Of a stretch of DNA of 64,000 bases, positions 34,074 through 42,713 are shown piece by piece. Position 1 is the stretch's first letter, and the number at the start of each line of letters is the position of its first letter. A program made the translations under genes and the position numbers. This stretch comes from Candidatus Dormiibacterota bacterium (GTDB lineage Bacteria > Chloroflexota > Dormibacteria > Aeolococcales > Aeolococcaceae): the NCBI GenBank assembly GCA_003153505.1, contig PLZA01000016.1:1-64000 (forward strand). Direction: 5' to 3'. The notes under the pieces were generated by a model. That model made no database searches and was not told where the DNA came from. It was given only the letters and a program-made list of their open reading frames with translations.

Positions 34074-35650
34074 CGCGCCAGGACCGCATCGAGCGCCGCG
34101 CGCACCTCGGCCTCGGCAACGTGCTGCCCGATCTGCGGACGCCCTCTGGCTTCCAGCAACACCCAGCCAAGGCGGTCGCCGACATGCTTCTTGTCGGCGC
34201 CCATGTAGCCGAGCACGCGCTCGGGGTCAAACACCGACGTCGTCGCGAGCCCGCACCGCTCGATCATCTCATCCTGCCAGCCGATCTCTGCTGCCGGGCA
34301 CCCGAGGGTGCGGATGCTCAGCACGCCGGCGGCGCGCATCCCGACCGCCACCGCCTCGCCGTGGAGAAGGCCGCCGCCGAGGCCCGAAGCCGCCTCGAGC
34401 GCGTGGCCGACGGTGTGGCCGTAGTTGAGCACCGCTCGAGCGGCCCCCTCACGCTCGTCACGCGCGACGAAGCCGGATTTGGCGGCGCAGCAGGCGCGAA
34501 TCACCTCGGTGAGCGCCTCCAAGTCCTTGTTCAAGAGGCGTCCGAGCTGCCCGTCGAGCGCTGCGGGCTGCGGCATCTCGACGATCATCGAGTACTTCAC
34601 GATCTCCGCAAACGCGGAACGAAAGGAGCGGTCGTCCTGCGACGCCAGGACGTCGGGGTCGCAGATCACTGCGCGCGGCTGCCAGATCGCCCCGGCGAGA
34701 TTCTTGCCCCGAGCGAGGTTGACGCCGGTCTTGCCGCCGATCGCGCTGTCCACCATGGCGAGGAGCGTGGTGGGGACGTTCACCCAGGCGATGCCGCGCA
34801 GGTAGGTGGCAGCGACGAACCCGGCCAGGTCCCCAACGGTGCCGCCGCCGAGCGCCACCACGCAGTCGTTGCGCTGCAGGCCCGCGGTCCCGAGGCAGTC
34901 GAGCAGGCGCCCGGCTTCCTCCCAGGTCTTCAGCGCCTCACCGCCGGAGACCTGGAGCACGGTCATGGCGATGCCGGCGCTGCGCAGGGAGGCGACGAGC
35001 CTGTCCGAGACCGGCCGCACCGCTCGATCCGCCAGCAGCGCCACGCGTGTTGCGGATCCGGGGATATGCAACGCGACGTCCTCGAGCGCTCCTGCGCGCA
35101 CCTCGACGTGGTAGCTGCGTTCCGCCAGGTTGACGCGCACGGTGCCGTCGAGGGCGGCGATGACGCGTGACGCCACGGTGTCGGGCGAATCCTCCGCGCT
35201 GATGCGGACATGCGAGACCTGGTGGGCGCGAGCTCTGCTGCCACGGAGGCGTGGGATCCCGGCGGCCGCAGACCCGCCGAGCAGAGGACGGCCGGCTCCC
35301 GCGCCGAGTCGCTCGATCAGCACCTCGTCAGGAGCATCGAGCCAGACCACGGTGCAGAGCTCGGTCAGGAGGCGCCGGGCAGCCGCCTGGGTGATCAACC
35401 CGCCCCCGCAGGCGATGACCTGGGGGCCCGGGCGGCGGAGGGCGCCTTCGAGTGCGGTCAATTCGAGATCGCGGAAGAACGCCTCCCCTTCGGTCGCGAT
35501 GACCGTCGCCGGCGAGCGTCCCGAGGTGACGGCGATCTCGCTGTCCAGGTCGACGGCCTCCCATCCCAGGCGTTCGGCGACGAGTGGGGCGACGGTGCTC
35601 TTGCCGGATCCGGGCAGCCCCACCAGGGCGATCCGGCGAACGGCGCTCAT
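34070..35650 (-). CDS. aroKB: Shikimate kinase / 3-dehydroquinate synthase fusion
   Basis: 526 residues. Residues 1-165 are shikimate kinase: P-loop 'LVGLPGSGKSTVAPLVAERLG', 'DLDSEIAVTSGRSPATVIATEGEAFFRDLE' and 'CGGGLI'. Residues from about 170 are dehydroquinate synthase: 'GGEALKTWEEAGRLLD', 'VALGGGTVGDLAGFVAATYLRGIAWVNVPTTLLAMVDSAIGGKTGVN', and the zinc ligands in 'LNYGHTVGHALEAASGLGGGLLHGEAVAVGM'. It catalyses steps 2 and 5 of the shikimate pathway in one chain. Such fusions are known in several thermophiles and Chloroflexota relatives. Confidence 0.95.
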   Translation of the reverse strand: MSAVRRIALVGLPGSGKSTVAPLVAERLGWEAVDLDSEIAVTSGRSPATVIATEGEAFFRDLELTALEGALRRPGPQVIACGGGLITQAAARRLLTELCTVVWLDAPDEVLIERLGAGAGRPLLGGSAAAGIPRLRGSRARAHQVSHVRISAEDSPDTVASRVIAALDGTVRVNLAERSYHVEVRAGALEDVALHIPGSATRVALLADRAVRPVSDRLVASLRSAGIAMTVLQVSGGEALKTWEEAGRLLDCLGTAGLQRNDCVVALGGGTVGDLAGFVAATYLRGIAWVNVPTTLLAMVDSAIGGKTGVNLARGKNLAGAIWQPRAVICDPDVLASQDDRSFRSAFAEIVKYSMIVEMPQPAALDGQLGRLLNKDLEALTEVIRACCAAKSGFVARDEREGAARAVLNYGHTVGHALEAASGLGGGLLHGEAVAVGMRAAGVLSIRTLGCPAAEIGWQDEMIERCGLATTSVFDPERVLGYMGADKKHVGDRLGWVLLEARGRPQIGQHVAEAEVRAALDAVLAR

Positions 35651-36804
35651 CGCAACCGGCCGGCGGCACGGCGATGTGCGGCCAGGGCTCGCCGTGTCTC
35701 ACCAACGTTGTCGCCGCCAAACTTCTCCATCGCGGCCGCTGCGAGGACCCACGCGAGCATCGCCTCGGCCACCACGGCGCCGGCTGGGACGACGCAGATA
35801 TCACTGCGCTCGTAGTGCGCGTTGATCTCAGCGCCGGTGCGGATGTCGACGCTGCGCAGTGGATGGAGCAGCGTCGAGATCGGCTTGAAGTGGACGAGCG
35901 CCCAGACGGGCTCCCCATCGGTCACACCGCCGGCCAGGCCCCCCTGGCGGTTGGTCAGGTGGTGGAAGCCCCGCTCCGCGTCCCAGCGCGGCTCGTCGTG
36001 CACGTTGGATCCAGGGGATCGGGCGGCGAGCGCGGCGGCCCCGATCTCGACGCCCTTTACCGATGGGATGCTGCACATCGCCTGGGCAATCAGCCCGTCG
36101 AGCTTGCGATCCCAGTGCACGTAACTGCCAAGTCCGGCGGGAACATGCGAGGCGATCACGTACGCCGTTCCCCCGAGCGTGTTGCCGTTCTCGCGCGCCG
36201 CGTCGATCGCGGCGACCATTCGCGCCGAGGCCGCCTCATCAGCGCAGCGCACGGGTGAGCGCTCGACCGCGTCCCAGGGAACGTCGCCGTCCGGCACCGG
36301 AACGTCGACATCCCCGATCCGGATAACGCACGAGTGCACGTCGATGCCCAGCGCGCCGATCAGCGTCCTGGCGACCGCCCCCGCGGCGACCCTGGCGGCG
36401 GTCTCGCGGGCGCTGGCGCGTTCGAGCACATTGCGAGCGTCGTCGAATCCGTACTTCAGGACCCCGGCGAGGTCGGCGTGTCCGGGTCGGACACGCGTGA
36501 CGCGTTTCGCCTTGAACCCGCGCGGTTCGACCTGCATCGGTCCCTGCCAGTTGTCCCAGTCGCGGTTCGCGATCACGAGCGTGATCGGTGATCCGAGGGT
36601 CTTGCCGCCGCGCACGCCGCTGACGATACGTGCCGCGTCCTGCTCGATCTGCTGGCGCTTCCCCCGTCCATGGCCGCCCTGGCGGCGGCGCAAATCGGGG
36701 TCGATGTCGCGTGCGGCAACGAGTGAAATCCCCGCAGGCATCCCCTCGACGATGACGGTGAGTTGCGGGCCGTGCGATTCGCCGGCGGTGAGAAACCGAA
36801 GCAT
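35647..36804 (-). CDS. aroC: Chorismate synthase
   Basis: 385 residues from ATG 36804. 'LRFLTAGESHGPQLTVIVEGMPAG', 'RRQGGHGRGKRQQIEQD', 'RPGHADLAGVLKYGFDDARNVLERASARETAARVAAGAVAR' and 'NRQGGLAGGVTDGEPVWALVHFKPISTL' cover the FMN and EPSP sites. Last step of the shikimate pathway. The frame is open to 37002, but the extension has no family similarity. A TACAAT box lies 9 nt upstream, so this is the first gene of the long operon. Confidence 0.96.
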   Translation of the reverse strand: MLRFLTAGESHGPQLTVIVEGMPAGISLVAARDIDPDLRRRQGGHGRGKRQQIEQDAARIVSGVRGGKTLGSPITLVIANRDWDNWQGPMQVEPRGFKAKRVTRVRPGHADLAGVLKYGFDDARNVLERASARETAARVAAGAVARTLIGALGIDVHSCVIRIGDVDVPVPDGDVPWDAVERSPVRCADEAASARMVAAIDAARENGNTLGGTAYVIASHVPAGLGSYVHWDRKLDGLIAQAMCSIPSVKGVEIGAAALAARSPGSNVHDEPRWDAERGFHHLTNRQGGLAGGVTDGEPVWALVHFKPISTLLHPLRSVDIRTGAEINAHYERSDICVVPAGAVVAEAMLAWVLAAAAMEKFGGDNVGETRRALAAHRRAAGRLR

Positions 36805-36813
36805 CTGCAACCG

Positions 36814-36819
36814 ATTGTA
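36814..36819 (-). promoter_or_regulatory. -10 box TACAAT of the aroC operon
   Basis: TACAAT is 9 nt before the aroC ATG, without a ribosome-binding site between. It marks the probable start of the transcription unit that runs through efp, nusB and xseAB. Confidence 0.45.
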
Positions 36820-36911
36820 TTGGTGGGGTGGCCGCATTCCCCATTCGCTGCGTCGCCGGCGGCTGCCCTCTGTCCGTGTCAGGTCCGGACTCGAGACCGA
36901 GACTGAGTGCC

Positions 36912-37094
36912 GTGAGAGACGCGCCGCAGACGCGCGAGCGGGGGCTCGACCACCTGCGCGTCGCCAGGCTCCTGGAGGCCAATGGTGACGTGATCGGTGC
37001 AATCTGCGCCTACCGCGAGGCCATGCGCGAGGGCCCCGCGAGCGCCGCGACTGAGGCCCTGCTCCGGATCGCCGACCTCGCCCGGCGCGTCTAA
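36912..37094 (+). CDS. Small hypothetical helical protein
   Basis: 60 residues from GTG 36912; the frame is open from GTG 36828. 'HLRVARLLEANGDVIGAICAYREAMREGPASAATEALLRIADLARRV' looks like one tetratricopeptide-like helical hairpin with a capping helix. It is divergent from aroC, and a palindrome 5 nt after its stop may end transcription. No family is recognised and no ribosome site is seen, so the call is tentative. Confidence 0.42.
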   Translation: MRDAPQTRERGLDHLRVARLLEANGDVIGAICAYREAMREGPASAATEALLRIADLARRV

Positions 37095-37099
37095 GCGAT

Positions 37100-37115
37100 G
37101 AGCCGGGCCCGGCTC
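37100..37115. terminator. Palindrome between convergent genes
   Basis: GAGCCGGGCCCGGCTC is a perfect 16-nt palindrome in the 25-nt gap between the plus-strand small gene and the minus-strand PH-domain gene. No T-run follows on either side, so it would be a non-canonical, bidirectional terminator if it works as one. Confidence 0.35.
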
Positions 37116-37119
37116 AGGG

Positions 37120-37641
37120 TCAGAGCCCCGCCGGGCGCGAGGGTGCGCCTGCTGATGGCGGTGTGTTCATGGTCGCGAGCAGCTCGTTGTAGAAGGCTTC
37201 GGCCTTGGGGATGCGGTGGAGCACTTCGACCCCGTCCCGCCCCGCCGACTCGATCTCGATGTCGCCGGCGCCGATCAGGCGGTCACCCAACGGCCGGTGG
37301 ATCACGGTGTTCTGGATCCGGTCGAGCGGGATCGTCTCGGCAGTCCTGGACAGGATGCCGCCCTCCATGACGATCCGACGATCGGTCAGGTGGTAGGTGG
37401 CGAACCGCCAGCGGAGGATCCGCATGCCGGCCCAGACCAAGGATCCGACCACGAGGATGAGCACGATCACCGTCTTGACGGTCGTGATCGACGCCGAGCC
37501 GATGGTTGATGGCAGCTTGGCGTTCAGGACGATCGCCACGACGATGACGACGATCGCTCCGAGAACGTGGCCGGCAAGCACCGACCAGTGCTGGCGGACC
37601 AGTGCGATGGACCGCTCTCCGGGCATCAGCTGCGTCGGCAT
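37120..37641 (-). CDS. Membrane protein with bacterial PH domain (YdbS-like)
   Basis: 173 residues. Two hydrophobic helices (HVLGAIVVIVVAIVLNAKL and TVKTVIVLILVVGSLVWAGMRIL) are followed by a bacterial PH domain: 'YHLTDRRIVMEGGILSRTAETIPLDRIQNTVIHRPLGDRLIGAGDIEIESAG'. The family is common and has no assigned activity; it is thought to stabilise membrane complexes. It lies 35 nt downstream of the prepilin peptidase gene. Confidence 0.82.
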   Translation of the reverse strand: MPTQLMPGERSIALVRQHWSVLAGHVLGAIVVIVVAIVLNAKLPSTIGSASITTVKTVIVLILVVGSLVWAGMRILRWRFATYHLTDRRIVMEGGILSRTAETIPLDRIQNTVIHRPLGDRLIGAGDIEIESAGRDGVEVLHRIPKAEAFYNELLATMNTPPSAGAPSRPAGL

Positions 37642-37676
37642 TGCCTCACCTCATCGAACCCCTGGAATCGTGCGGG

Positions 37677-38429
37677 TCATGGACCGAGGTACAGGATGAG
37701 CGCTGCGCCCGCACAGAGAAACGGACCATAGGGTATCGGGTCCTTGAGCCTGCGCACGCGCGTGACCAGAAGGACCAGCGCGGTCGCACCTCCGATGAAC
37801 ACCCCGGCGATGACGGCATAGACCGCGCCCAGGTGCGCCGACGTCGGTCCGGCGCCGGTCACGGCGCCCACCAGCCCGCCGAGCTTGGCGTCGCCGAGGC
37901 CGATGCTCCCTCTCGACACCAGGTTCTGCACGAAGAAGAACGCGGCAACGCCGACTGCGCCGATGATCGCGCTCGTGACCGTCAGCCCCGGAGACCAGGC
38001 GCTCAGCACCACTGCGGCAAGGACGCTCGGGTAGGTGATCACGTTCAGGATGAGCCGGTGCTTGAGGTCGAAGTCGACGACGTGGACGAAGATGGCAAGC
38101 CACATCAGGTGGATGACGAGCCCGGTGCCGAACTGCTCGTGGGCGGCGAACGCGCCGAATCCGATGGCGCCGAGTGCGGGCGAGAGCCAGCGTTCCAGCC
38201 AGGTCCAGCCATAACGCTCGCCCGCCCAGGGGCGCGCGGCCACGGGCTCCTCCCCTGCCGCGGCCCTGCTCAGCTCCTCGGCGATGTCCCGCTCGTAGTC
38301 GAGGCGCTCCTGGCGTTCCTCGTCCTCGAGCCGTTCGAACCGCTCCAACCCGACGGTGAGCCAGCCGGAACCCAGACCGACGAGGCCACCGGCGATGGTG
38401 ACGCCGGCGATGACCAGCGGCGGATTCAC
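37677..38429 (-). CDS. Prepilin peptidase, A24 family
   Basis: 250 residues, GTG start overlapping the aroE stop. An N-terminal membrane helix and a charged cytoplasmic stretch (GLERFERLEDEERQERLDYERDIAEELSR) precede about six hydrophobic segments. The two aspartates of the A24 aspartic protease are in 'VDFDLKHRLILN' and 'GLGDAKLGGLVG'. The usual cysteine-rich methylase loop of PilD is absent, so it may cleave without N-methylation. It would process type IV-like prepilins; pilM is 3 kb upstream in the same direction, but no prepilin gene is in the window. Confidence 0.85.
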   Translation of the reverse strand: MNPPLVIAGVTIAGGLVGLGSGWLTVGLERFERLEDEERQERLDYERDIAEELSRAAAGEEPVAARPWAGERYGWTWLERWLSPALGAIGFGAFAAHEQFGTGLVIHLMWLAIFVHVVDFDLKHRLILNVITYPSVLAAVVLSAWSPGLTVTSAIIGAVGVAAFFFVQNLVSRGSIGLGDAKLGGLVGAVTGAGPTSAHLGAVYAVIAGVFIGGATALVLLVTRVRRLKDPIPYGPFLCAGAALILYLGP

Positions 38430-39262
38430 GCCTCGACAGCCTGGAGGAGCGCGTTGCGCACCGCGCCGGACGGCGCGATCCTGCCCGTCCAGATCTCGAA
38501 GCTCAGCAACCCCTGCTGCAGGAGCATCTCGAGCCCGTCGCTCGCGCGATGCCCGGTTTCGAGCGCCTCCGTCACGACGTCGATGGGTCGCGGGCGGTAC
38601 CGGAGGTCGACGACGCTGCACGCGGGAGGCAGCGCTCGCGGGGTGAACGGAAGTGAGTCGAGGCCGACCGGTGTCGCGTTGACCACGATTGCCGAGTGCG
38701 CGCACGTGTTCGCGATGGCGCTGCGATCCCATGGCACGGTCGCGATGTCGCCCGAGCCGCGCAGGCGCTCGGCGAGGCTCTCGGCTGCGGCCTGGCGGCG
38801 CGCGGCGATGCGCAGGCGAAGCAGGGGCACTCGGGTGAGCGCGAGTGCCACGGCTGCGGCCGCACCGCCGGCGCCGAGCACCAGTGCCGTCGCGCCCTGA
38901 CGCGGCCACATCGACGCGCGGCTGAGTGCAAGCTCGAAGCCATCCGCGTCGGTTGTGACGCCGACAAGCCGTCCGCCGCGAACCGTGATGGTGTTGACGA
39001 CGCCGAGTGACTCGGCGTCACCCTCGAGACGGTCGCACCGCTCCGCCATGACCGCCTTGTAGGGAGTCGTGACATTGCAGCCCGTGTATTTCCCCTGGCG
39101 CAGTTCGTCGACGAACCCATCGATCTCCGCCGGTGCGAGGTCGCGGAGGACATAGGTGCCCTCGACCCCTGACGATTGCATGGCGGCCTGATGCATCACG
39201 GGGCTGGGCGAATGGGAGATACCGGCGCCGACGAGGCAGAGCCGGAGCGGTTGTGTGCTCAC
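38426..39262 (-). CDS. aroE: Shikimate dehydrogenase
   Basis: 278 residues. 'LCLVGAGISHSPSPVMHQAAM' binds shikimate, 'GCNVTTPYKAVMAERCD' includes the catalytic Lys, and 'ALVLGAGGAAAAVALAL' is the NADP site; 'VVNATPVGLDS' and 'LQQGLLSFEIWTG' close the fold. In the substrate motif the usual Asn before TxPxK is kept. It completes the shikimate genes of the window (aroB, C, E, K and Q are present). ATGA/GTGA overlaps on both sides. Confidence 0.94.
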   Translation of the reverse strand: MSTQPLRLCLVGAGISHSPSPVMHQAAMQSSGVEGTYVLRDLAPAEIDGFVDELRQGKYTGCNVTTPYKAVMAERCDRLEGDAESLGVVNTITVRGGRLVGVTTDADGFELALSRASMWPRQGATALVLGAGGAAAAVALALTRVPLLRLRIAARRQAAAESLAERLRGSGDIATVPWDRSAIANTCAHSAIVVNATPVGLDSLPFTPRALPPACSVVDLRYRPRPIDVVTEALETGHRASDGLEMLLQQGLLSFEIWTGRIAPSGAVRNALLQAVEA

Positions 39263-39720
39263 GAGGTTGCGCGCGTCGCGGCGATCCGGCGCGAGTCGAG
39301 CCAGCTCTGGAGAAGCACTGCGGCTGCCACCGAGTCGATCACCTCGCGGCGACGCTTGCGGCGCACGCCGCTTTCGATGAGGGATCGCTCCGCGATCGTC
39401 GTGGTGAAGCGCTCGTCCCAGAGCTCGATCGCAATCGTGGTCCGGCGCGCGAGCTCAGCCGCGAATGCCCGAGCACCCTGTGCAGCATCCCCCTCGCTCC
39501 CGTCGAGAAGGCGGGGCAATCCGATCACGACTCGGTCCACCTGGCGATCTTGCATCTCGCGCTCGATGCGCGCCCACAACGTTCGAGATTCGTTGGGGAC
39601 TGTCGCAACCGGCGACGCCAGCGTGCACGTCTCGTCAGAGATGGCGAGCCCGATCCGCACTGAGCCGACGTCGATACCGAGGACGCGGGTGCGACCGCTA
39701 CCGCCCCCGGTCGCGCTCAC
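39259..39720 (-). CDS. ruvX: Holliday junction resolvase-like YqgF/RuvX
   Basis: 153 residues from GTG 39720. 'VLGIDVGSVRIGLAISDE' is the RNase H-like core, 'VVIGLPRLLDGSEGDAAQGARAFAAELARR' the NMDG-like loop (here RLLDGS), and 'WDERFTTTIAE' plus 'DSVAAAVLLQSWLD' the remaining acidic residues. It takes part in 16S rRNA 5' end maturation in E. coli. The longer frame to 39807 overlaps the upstream gene and is rejected. Confidence 0.92.
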   Translation of the reverse strand: MSATGGGSGRTRVLGIDVGSVRIGLAISDETCTLASPVATVPNESRTLWARIEREMQDRQVDRVVIGLPRLLDGSEGDAAQGARAFAAELARRTTIAIELWDERFTTTIAERSLIESGVRRKRRREVIDSVAAAVLLQSWLDSRRIAATRATS

Positions 39721-41441
39721 GGTGACTTGGTGGAGATGACCACGAAGTTCTCGTCGATCTCGATCTGCGAGGCACGCAGCGGGAGATAGAAGAGCTTGAA
39801 CGGCCATTCGGAGACGGTGACGCCCTGGACCTTCGCGATATTGCTTTGCACGATATGTTGTGCGTTCCCCGGGTTCCGCCCGGTCAGCTGCGCCTTCAGG
39901 GTGTTGAGATTGACTGTCGGCTGGCTGAAGTCGGTGGCCGAGCAGGCGAGGACGACCGTGCCGGTGTCGTTCGCCTGCGTCACGTCGCAGGGCGGCGTGT
40001 TGAGCCGGCCCGGCGCGAGCTCGTCCCCCGGTTTGACGAGCTTGTCGAGGTCCGCGATGACGTCATTGCGGACCGCAACCGGGTCGTAGATGGTCGCCCG
40101 GGCGGCAGCCGTGACCTGGATCGAACTCGCGGCGAACGGCGCATTGACCGCGGGGAGTTTCGGGGGGTTCGTCGAGTAGGAGATCAACTCCCCGTTGCCG
40201 CCGGGATCCTTGGCGAAGGTCTTGCCCGCAGCCCTCCCCTGAAGGTCGGTCTGGAGCTGGGACGCGAGCGCACTCTGGAGCTGGGTGATCTGAGCGTTCC
40301 AGTTCGCGACGTCCGTGGCACTTGCTGACGCGACCTGTTTGGGATCCGCGCCACCGGAGGCTGCGTTGCTGTTGGTGACGCTGATATGCGTTCCTGGGCA
40401 CTGGATGGGGTCCGGGCATGGATCGCCGGGCCACAACGTGAGCGCTCCCGCGCCGACATTGCCTGACGCCGCAGCGGTTTGGTCGACATACGGCGCATTG
40501 GCGTTGTAAGGATTGCCGGCGCACGCACCAACCGGCGGTGGATTGACCGGGCCGATGCAGATCACCGTGGTCTTGGCAGGCACGTACGTGATCGACTGAT
40601 CCGCGGTCTTCACGTACGAACCGACGTTGTTCGCGGGGAGTGCAAATTGGATATCGCTCGTGGCGTCGGTCGTGAACGTCAAGGTCACCTTGGCCGCGGT
40701 TGCCGGCAGCGTGGTGGTTCCCGTCGGAGTTGCCGTAAACGACTGATTGGCCGTGCTCGTGACCACCCCGGTGAGCACGTGATCAGGCTGGCTCGCGGTC
40801 GTCACATCAGGACTTCCCTGGATCGTCGAATTGACCGACAGCGGCGTCGCCGCGATGGTGATGGTGATCTTCGCCGACGGTGCCAGCGCCATGAACAGGA
40901 CGATGCCGAGGACCGCGACCAGGACACCCGCGACGTAGAGGAAACGGCGGCGGTCCCAGCCGCGCGAGGGACGCGCCGGTGGGAGCTGCGTGAGGACCCG
41001 GCGCGGTTCGAGCCGGGCGGTTGCCGGGGCATGCGCGGGCGGCGTGATTGACGGTGGCGCCGGAGGAGGCGCTGGCGGCGGCTCGAGAACGGCGGCGGCG
41101 GCGAGCCCGCTCGCCCCTGCTGTCACCCCTCGGACCACGCCGGCACCGCCGACGCGTGGGCCCGCCAGCTCGATGCCGCGCTCGAAGGCGGGAACCGAGC
41201 CGTAGACCTGGATGCCGCTCGCCCGCGCGAGCTGCTGGAGGCGTGGGTCCTCAGTGACGATCGAGGTCCGTCGGCCGGACTGATTGCTGAACTGAGCGAG
41301 AAGGCGGACGTTCAGGGGTGTCTGCAGCGCCCGGCTGGATCCGGGGACGACCAGCCCGACGTTCAGGTCCGGGGACGAGCGAACCCGGTCGATGAGATCA
41401 GCGATCTCATCGTCGGCCTTGGCAATGACAACAGCAGACAT
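39717..41441 (-). CDS. Baseplate J-like membrane-anchored protein
   Basis: 574 residues. Residues 1-95 look like a Rossmann-type alpha/beta domain (VVIAKADDEIADLIDRVRSSPDLNVGLVVP...). A Pro/Ala linker (PPAPPPAPPS) leads to one membrane helix (FLYVAGVLVAVLGIVLFMALA, about residue 170). The large outer part is beta-rich with Thr/Ala runs and the baseplate-J-like pattern 'GTTTLPATAAKVTLTFTTDATSDIQF' and later 'ASATDVANWNAQITQLQSALASQLQTDLQ'. Four or five cysteines lie in the middle (VICIGP, GACAGN, DPCPDPIQCPG). Genomes of Chloroflexota often annotate this type as baseplate J/gp47. It is 6 nt from pilM, so it may replace PilN/PilO as the membrane partner of PilM. Confidence 0.65.
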   Translation of the reverse strand: MSAVVIAKADDEIADLIDRVRSSPDLNVGLVVPGSSRALQTPLNVRLLAQFSNQSGRRTSIVTEDPRLQQLARASGIQVYGSVPAFERGIELAGPRVGGAGVVRGVTAGASGLAAAAVLEPPPAPPPAPPSITPPAHAPATARLEPRRVLTQLPPARPSRGWDRRRFLYVAGVLVAVLGIVLFMALAPSAKITITIAATPLSVNSTIQGSPDVTTASQPDHVLTGVVTSTANQSFTATPTGTTTLPATAAKVTLTFTTDATSDIQFALPANNVGSYVKTADQSITYVPAKTTVICIGPVNPPPVGACAGNPYNANAPYVDQTAAASGNVGAGALTLWPGDPCPDPIQCPGTHISVTNSNAASGGADPKQVASASATDVANWNAQITQLQSALASQLQTDLQGRAAGKTFAKDPGGNGELISYSTNPPKLPAVNAPFAASSIQVTAAARATIYDPVAVRNDVIADLDKLVKPGDELAPGRLNTPPCDVTQANDTGTVVLACSATDFSQPTVNLNTLKAQLTGRNPGNAQHIVQSNIAKVQGVTVSEWPFKLFYLPLRASQIEIDENFVVISTKSP

Positions 41442-41447
41442 CGGCGC

Positions 41448-42713
41448 CTATACCTTCATCGTCTTCAAAACGCGGCGCATGAGCCCGCCGAGGGGCTCGT
41501 CCGTGTCATCTTCCAGCGTCACGGCGTGGCGCGCAAGCCCCATCGGGGTCACGTCCTGGCTGCCGACGAGCAGTCCGGTGGTGTCGTAGACGCCCGTGAC
41601 GTCGCCCGGACCGAGCACCTTGACCGTCGGCGGACGCGTGAACGGCACCGTATCCGACCAATCGAGGATGCGCAGTTGCTCCGCGACCTCGGGCAGCGCG
41701 GCGCCGCCTCCCGCGAGGCAGATCGAGCCCGGGAGGGGGTCCGGTCCCGCAAGCTCCTCGAGGGTCAGGGCGACACCCTGCGCCAGGACCTCGGCTGTGG
41801 GCGTGAGTGCCCTGCGAGCCATCGCGCTCTGCTCGGCGGCGAGGTGCCCCTCCGAGTGCGCCACCTTGAAGCGCTCCGCCTCGTCGAGGTCCATCGAGAG
41901 GTCGGTGGCGAGGCGTTTTGTGAACGAACGCCCACCGAGGGCGAACATCCGGGTCGCCTCGATGCCGCCCCGGCGGACCACGGCGATGTCGGTCGTCCCG
42001 CCGCCGACGTCCACGAAGATCGCGCCCAGCTCGTTGGATTCCGCCGACGAGCAGCCGCGCGCCAGAGCGTAGGGCTCGGCGACCGTGGCGACGAGCTCGA
42101 GGTCGAGTTCCTGCGCGATCGCCTGTAATGCGCCGATATGGGTGAGCGGAGCGAACGTGTTGAACACCGTGATCTCGACGACGTGCCCCTGGAAATCCAC
42201 CGGGTTGCTGACTGCGTATCCGTCGATGCGCACCGAGGTGATCGTGCTGTGGACCAGCTTGACGTTCACCTCCTGGACGCCGAGGTCGTGCGACATCTGA
42301 CGAACTGCCTCGCGGAGCGCTCGCCGTTGCACCGCCTGAAGCGCCGTGGCGAGATCCGCCTGGGTGATGCGTGCCTGGGGCTGCGGCCTCGGCATGGTCA
42401 TGGTCGTGCTGAAGCCGCGAACCTGCTCGCCGGCGATCCCGATGACCGCCTGGCCCGGGATCGTCTCGCACATGTCCTCGGCCTCGGTCAGCGCGCGGTC
42501 GCAGTTGTCGATGACCGCCTGGAGGTCGGCGACGGCGCCTGCCTGCATGTGGGTCTGCGCCTGACGGACCTTACCGACCCCGAGCACGATGCCCTTGTCG
42601 TTCTCGCGTTTCACGATCAGGGCCTTGACGAACTCGGTGCCGATGTCGAGCACGGTGTAGTGGCTCTGGAACTCCTCACGCCGCTTGAGCAGGGCGAACT
42701 TTCGCTTTCCCAT
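41448..42713 (-). CDS. pilM: PilM/FtsA-like ATPase
   Basis: 421 residues. Actin-like fold: 'TVLDIGTEFVKALIV' (phosphate 1), 'GAIFVDVGGGTTDIAVVRRGGI' (phosphate 2) and 'SICLAGGGAALPEVAEQL' (adenosine). The SHS2-like insert with 'VQEVNVKLVHSTITSVRIDG' lies between. FtsA is similar, but the neighbouring membrane protein and prepilin peptidase favour PilM, the cytoplasmic ring protein of type IV pili. Its ATG overlaps the alaS stop by one base (TGATG). The last 30 residues (TLEDDTDEPLGGLMRRVLKTMKV) resemble an amphipathic tail. Confidence 0.8.
   Translation of the reverse strand: MGKRKFALLKRREEFQSHYTVLDIGTEFVKALIVKRENDKGIVLGVGKVRQAQTHMQAGAVADLQAVIDNCDRALTEAEDMCETIPGQAVIGIAGEQVRGFSTTMTMPRPQPQARITQADLATALQAVQRRALREAVRQMSHDLGVQEVNVKLVHSTITSVRIDGYAVSNPVDFQGHVVEITVFNTFAPLTHIGALQAIAQELDLELVATVAEPYALARGCSSAESNELGAIFVDVGGGTTDIAVVRRGGIEATRMFALGGRSFTKRLATDLSMDLDEAERFKVAHSEGHLAAEQSAMARRALTPTAEVLAQGVALTLEELAGPDPLPGSICLAGGGAALPEVAEQLRILDWSDTVPFTRPPTVKVLGPGDVTGVYDTTGLLVGSQDVTPMGLARHAVTLEDDTDEPLGGLMRRVLKTMKV

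Noticed and set aside
36828..36911. Longer form of the small plus-strand gene
   Set aside because: The extra 28 residues are Pro/Cys/Ser-rich and overlap the aroC promoter; the helical part begins after GTG 36912. This remains uncertain.
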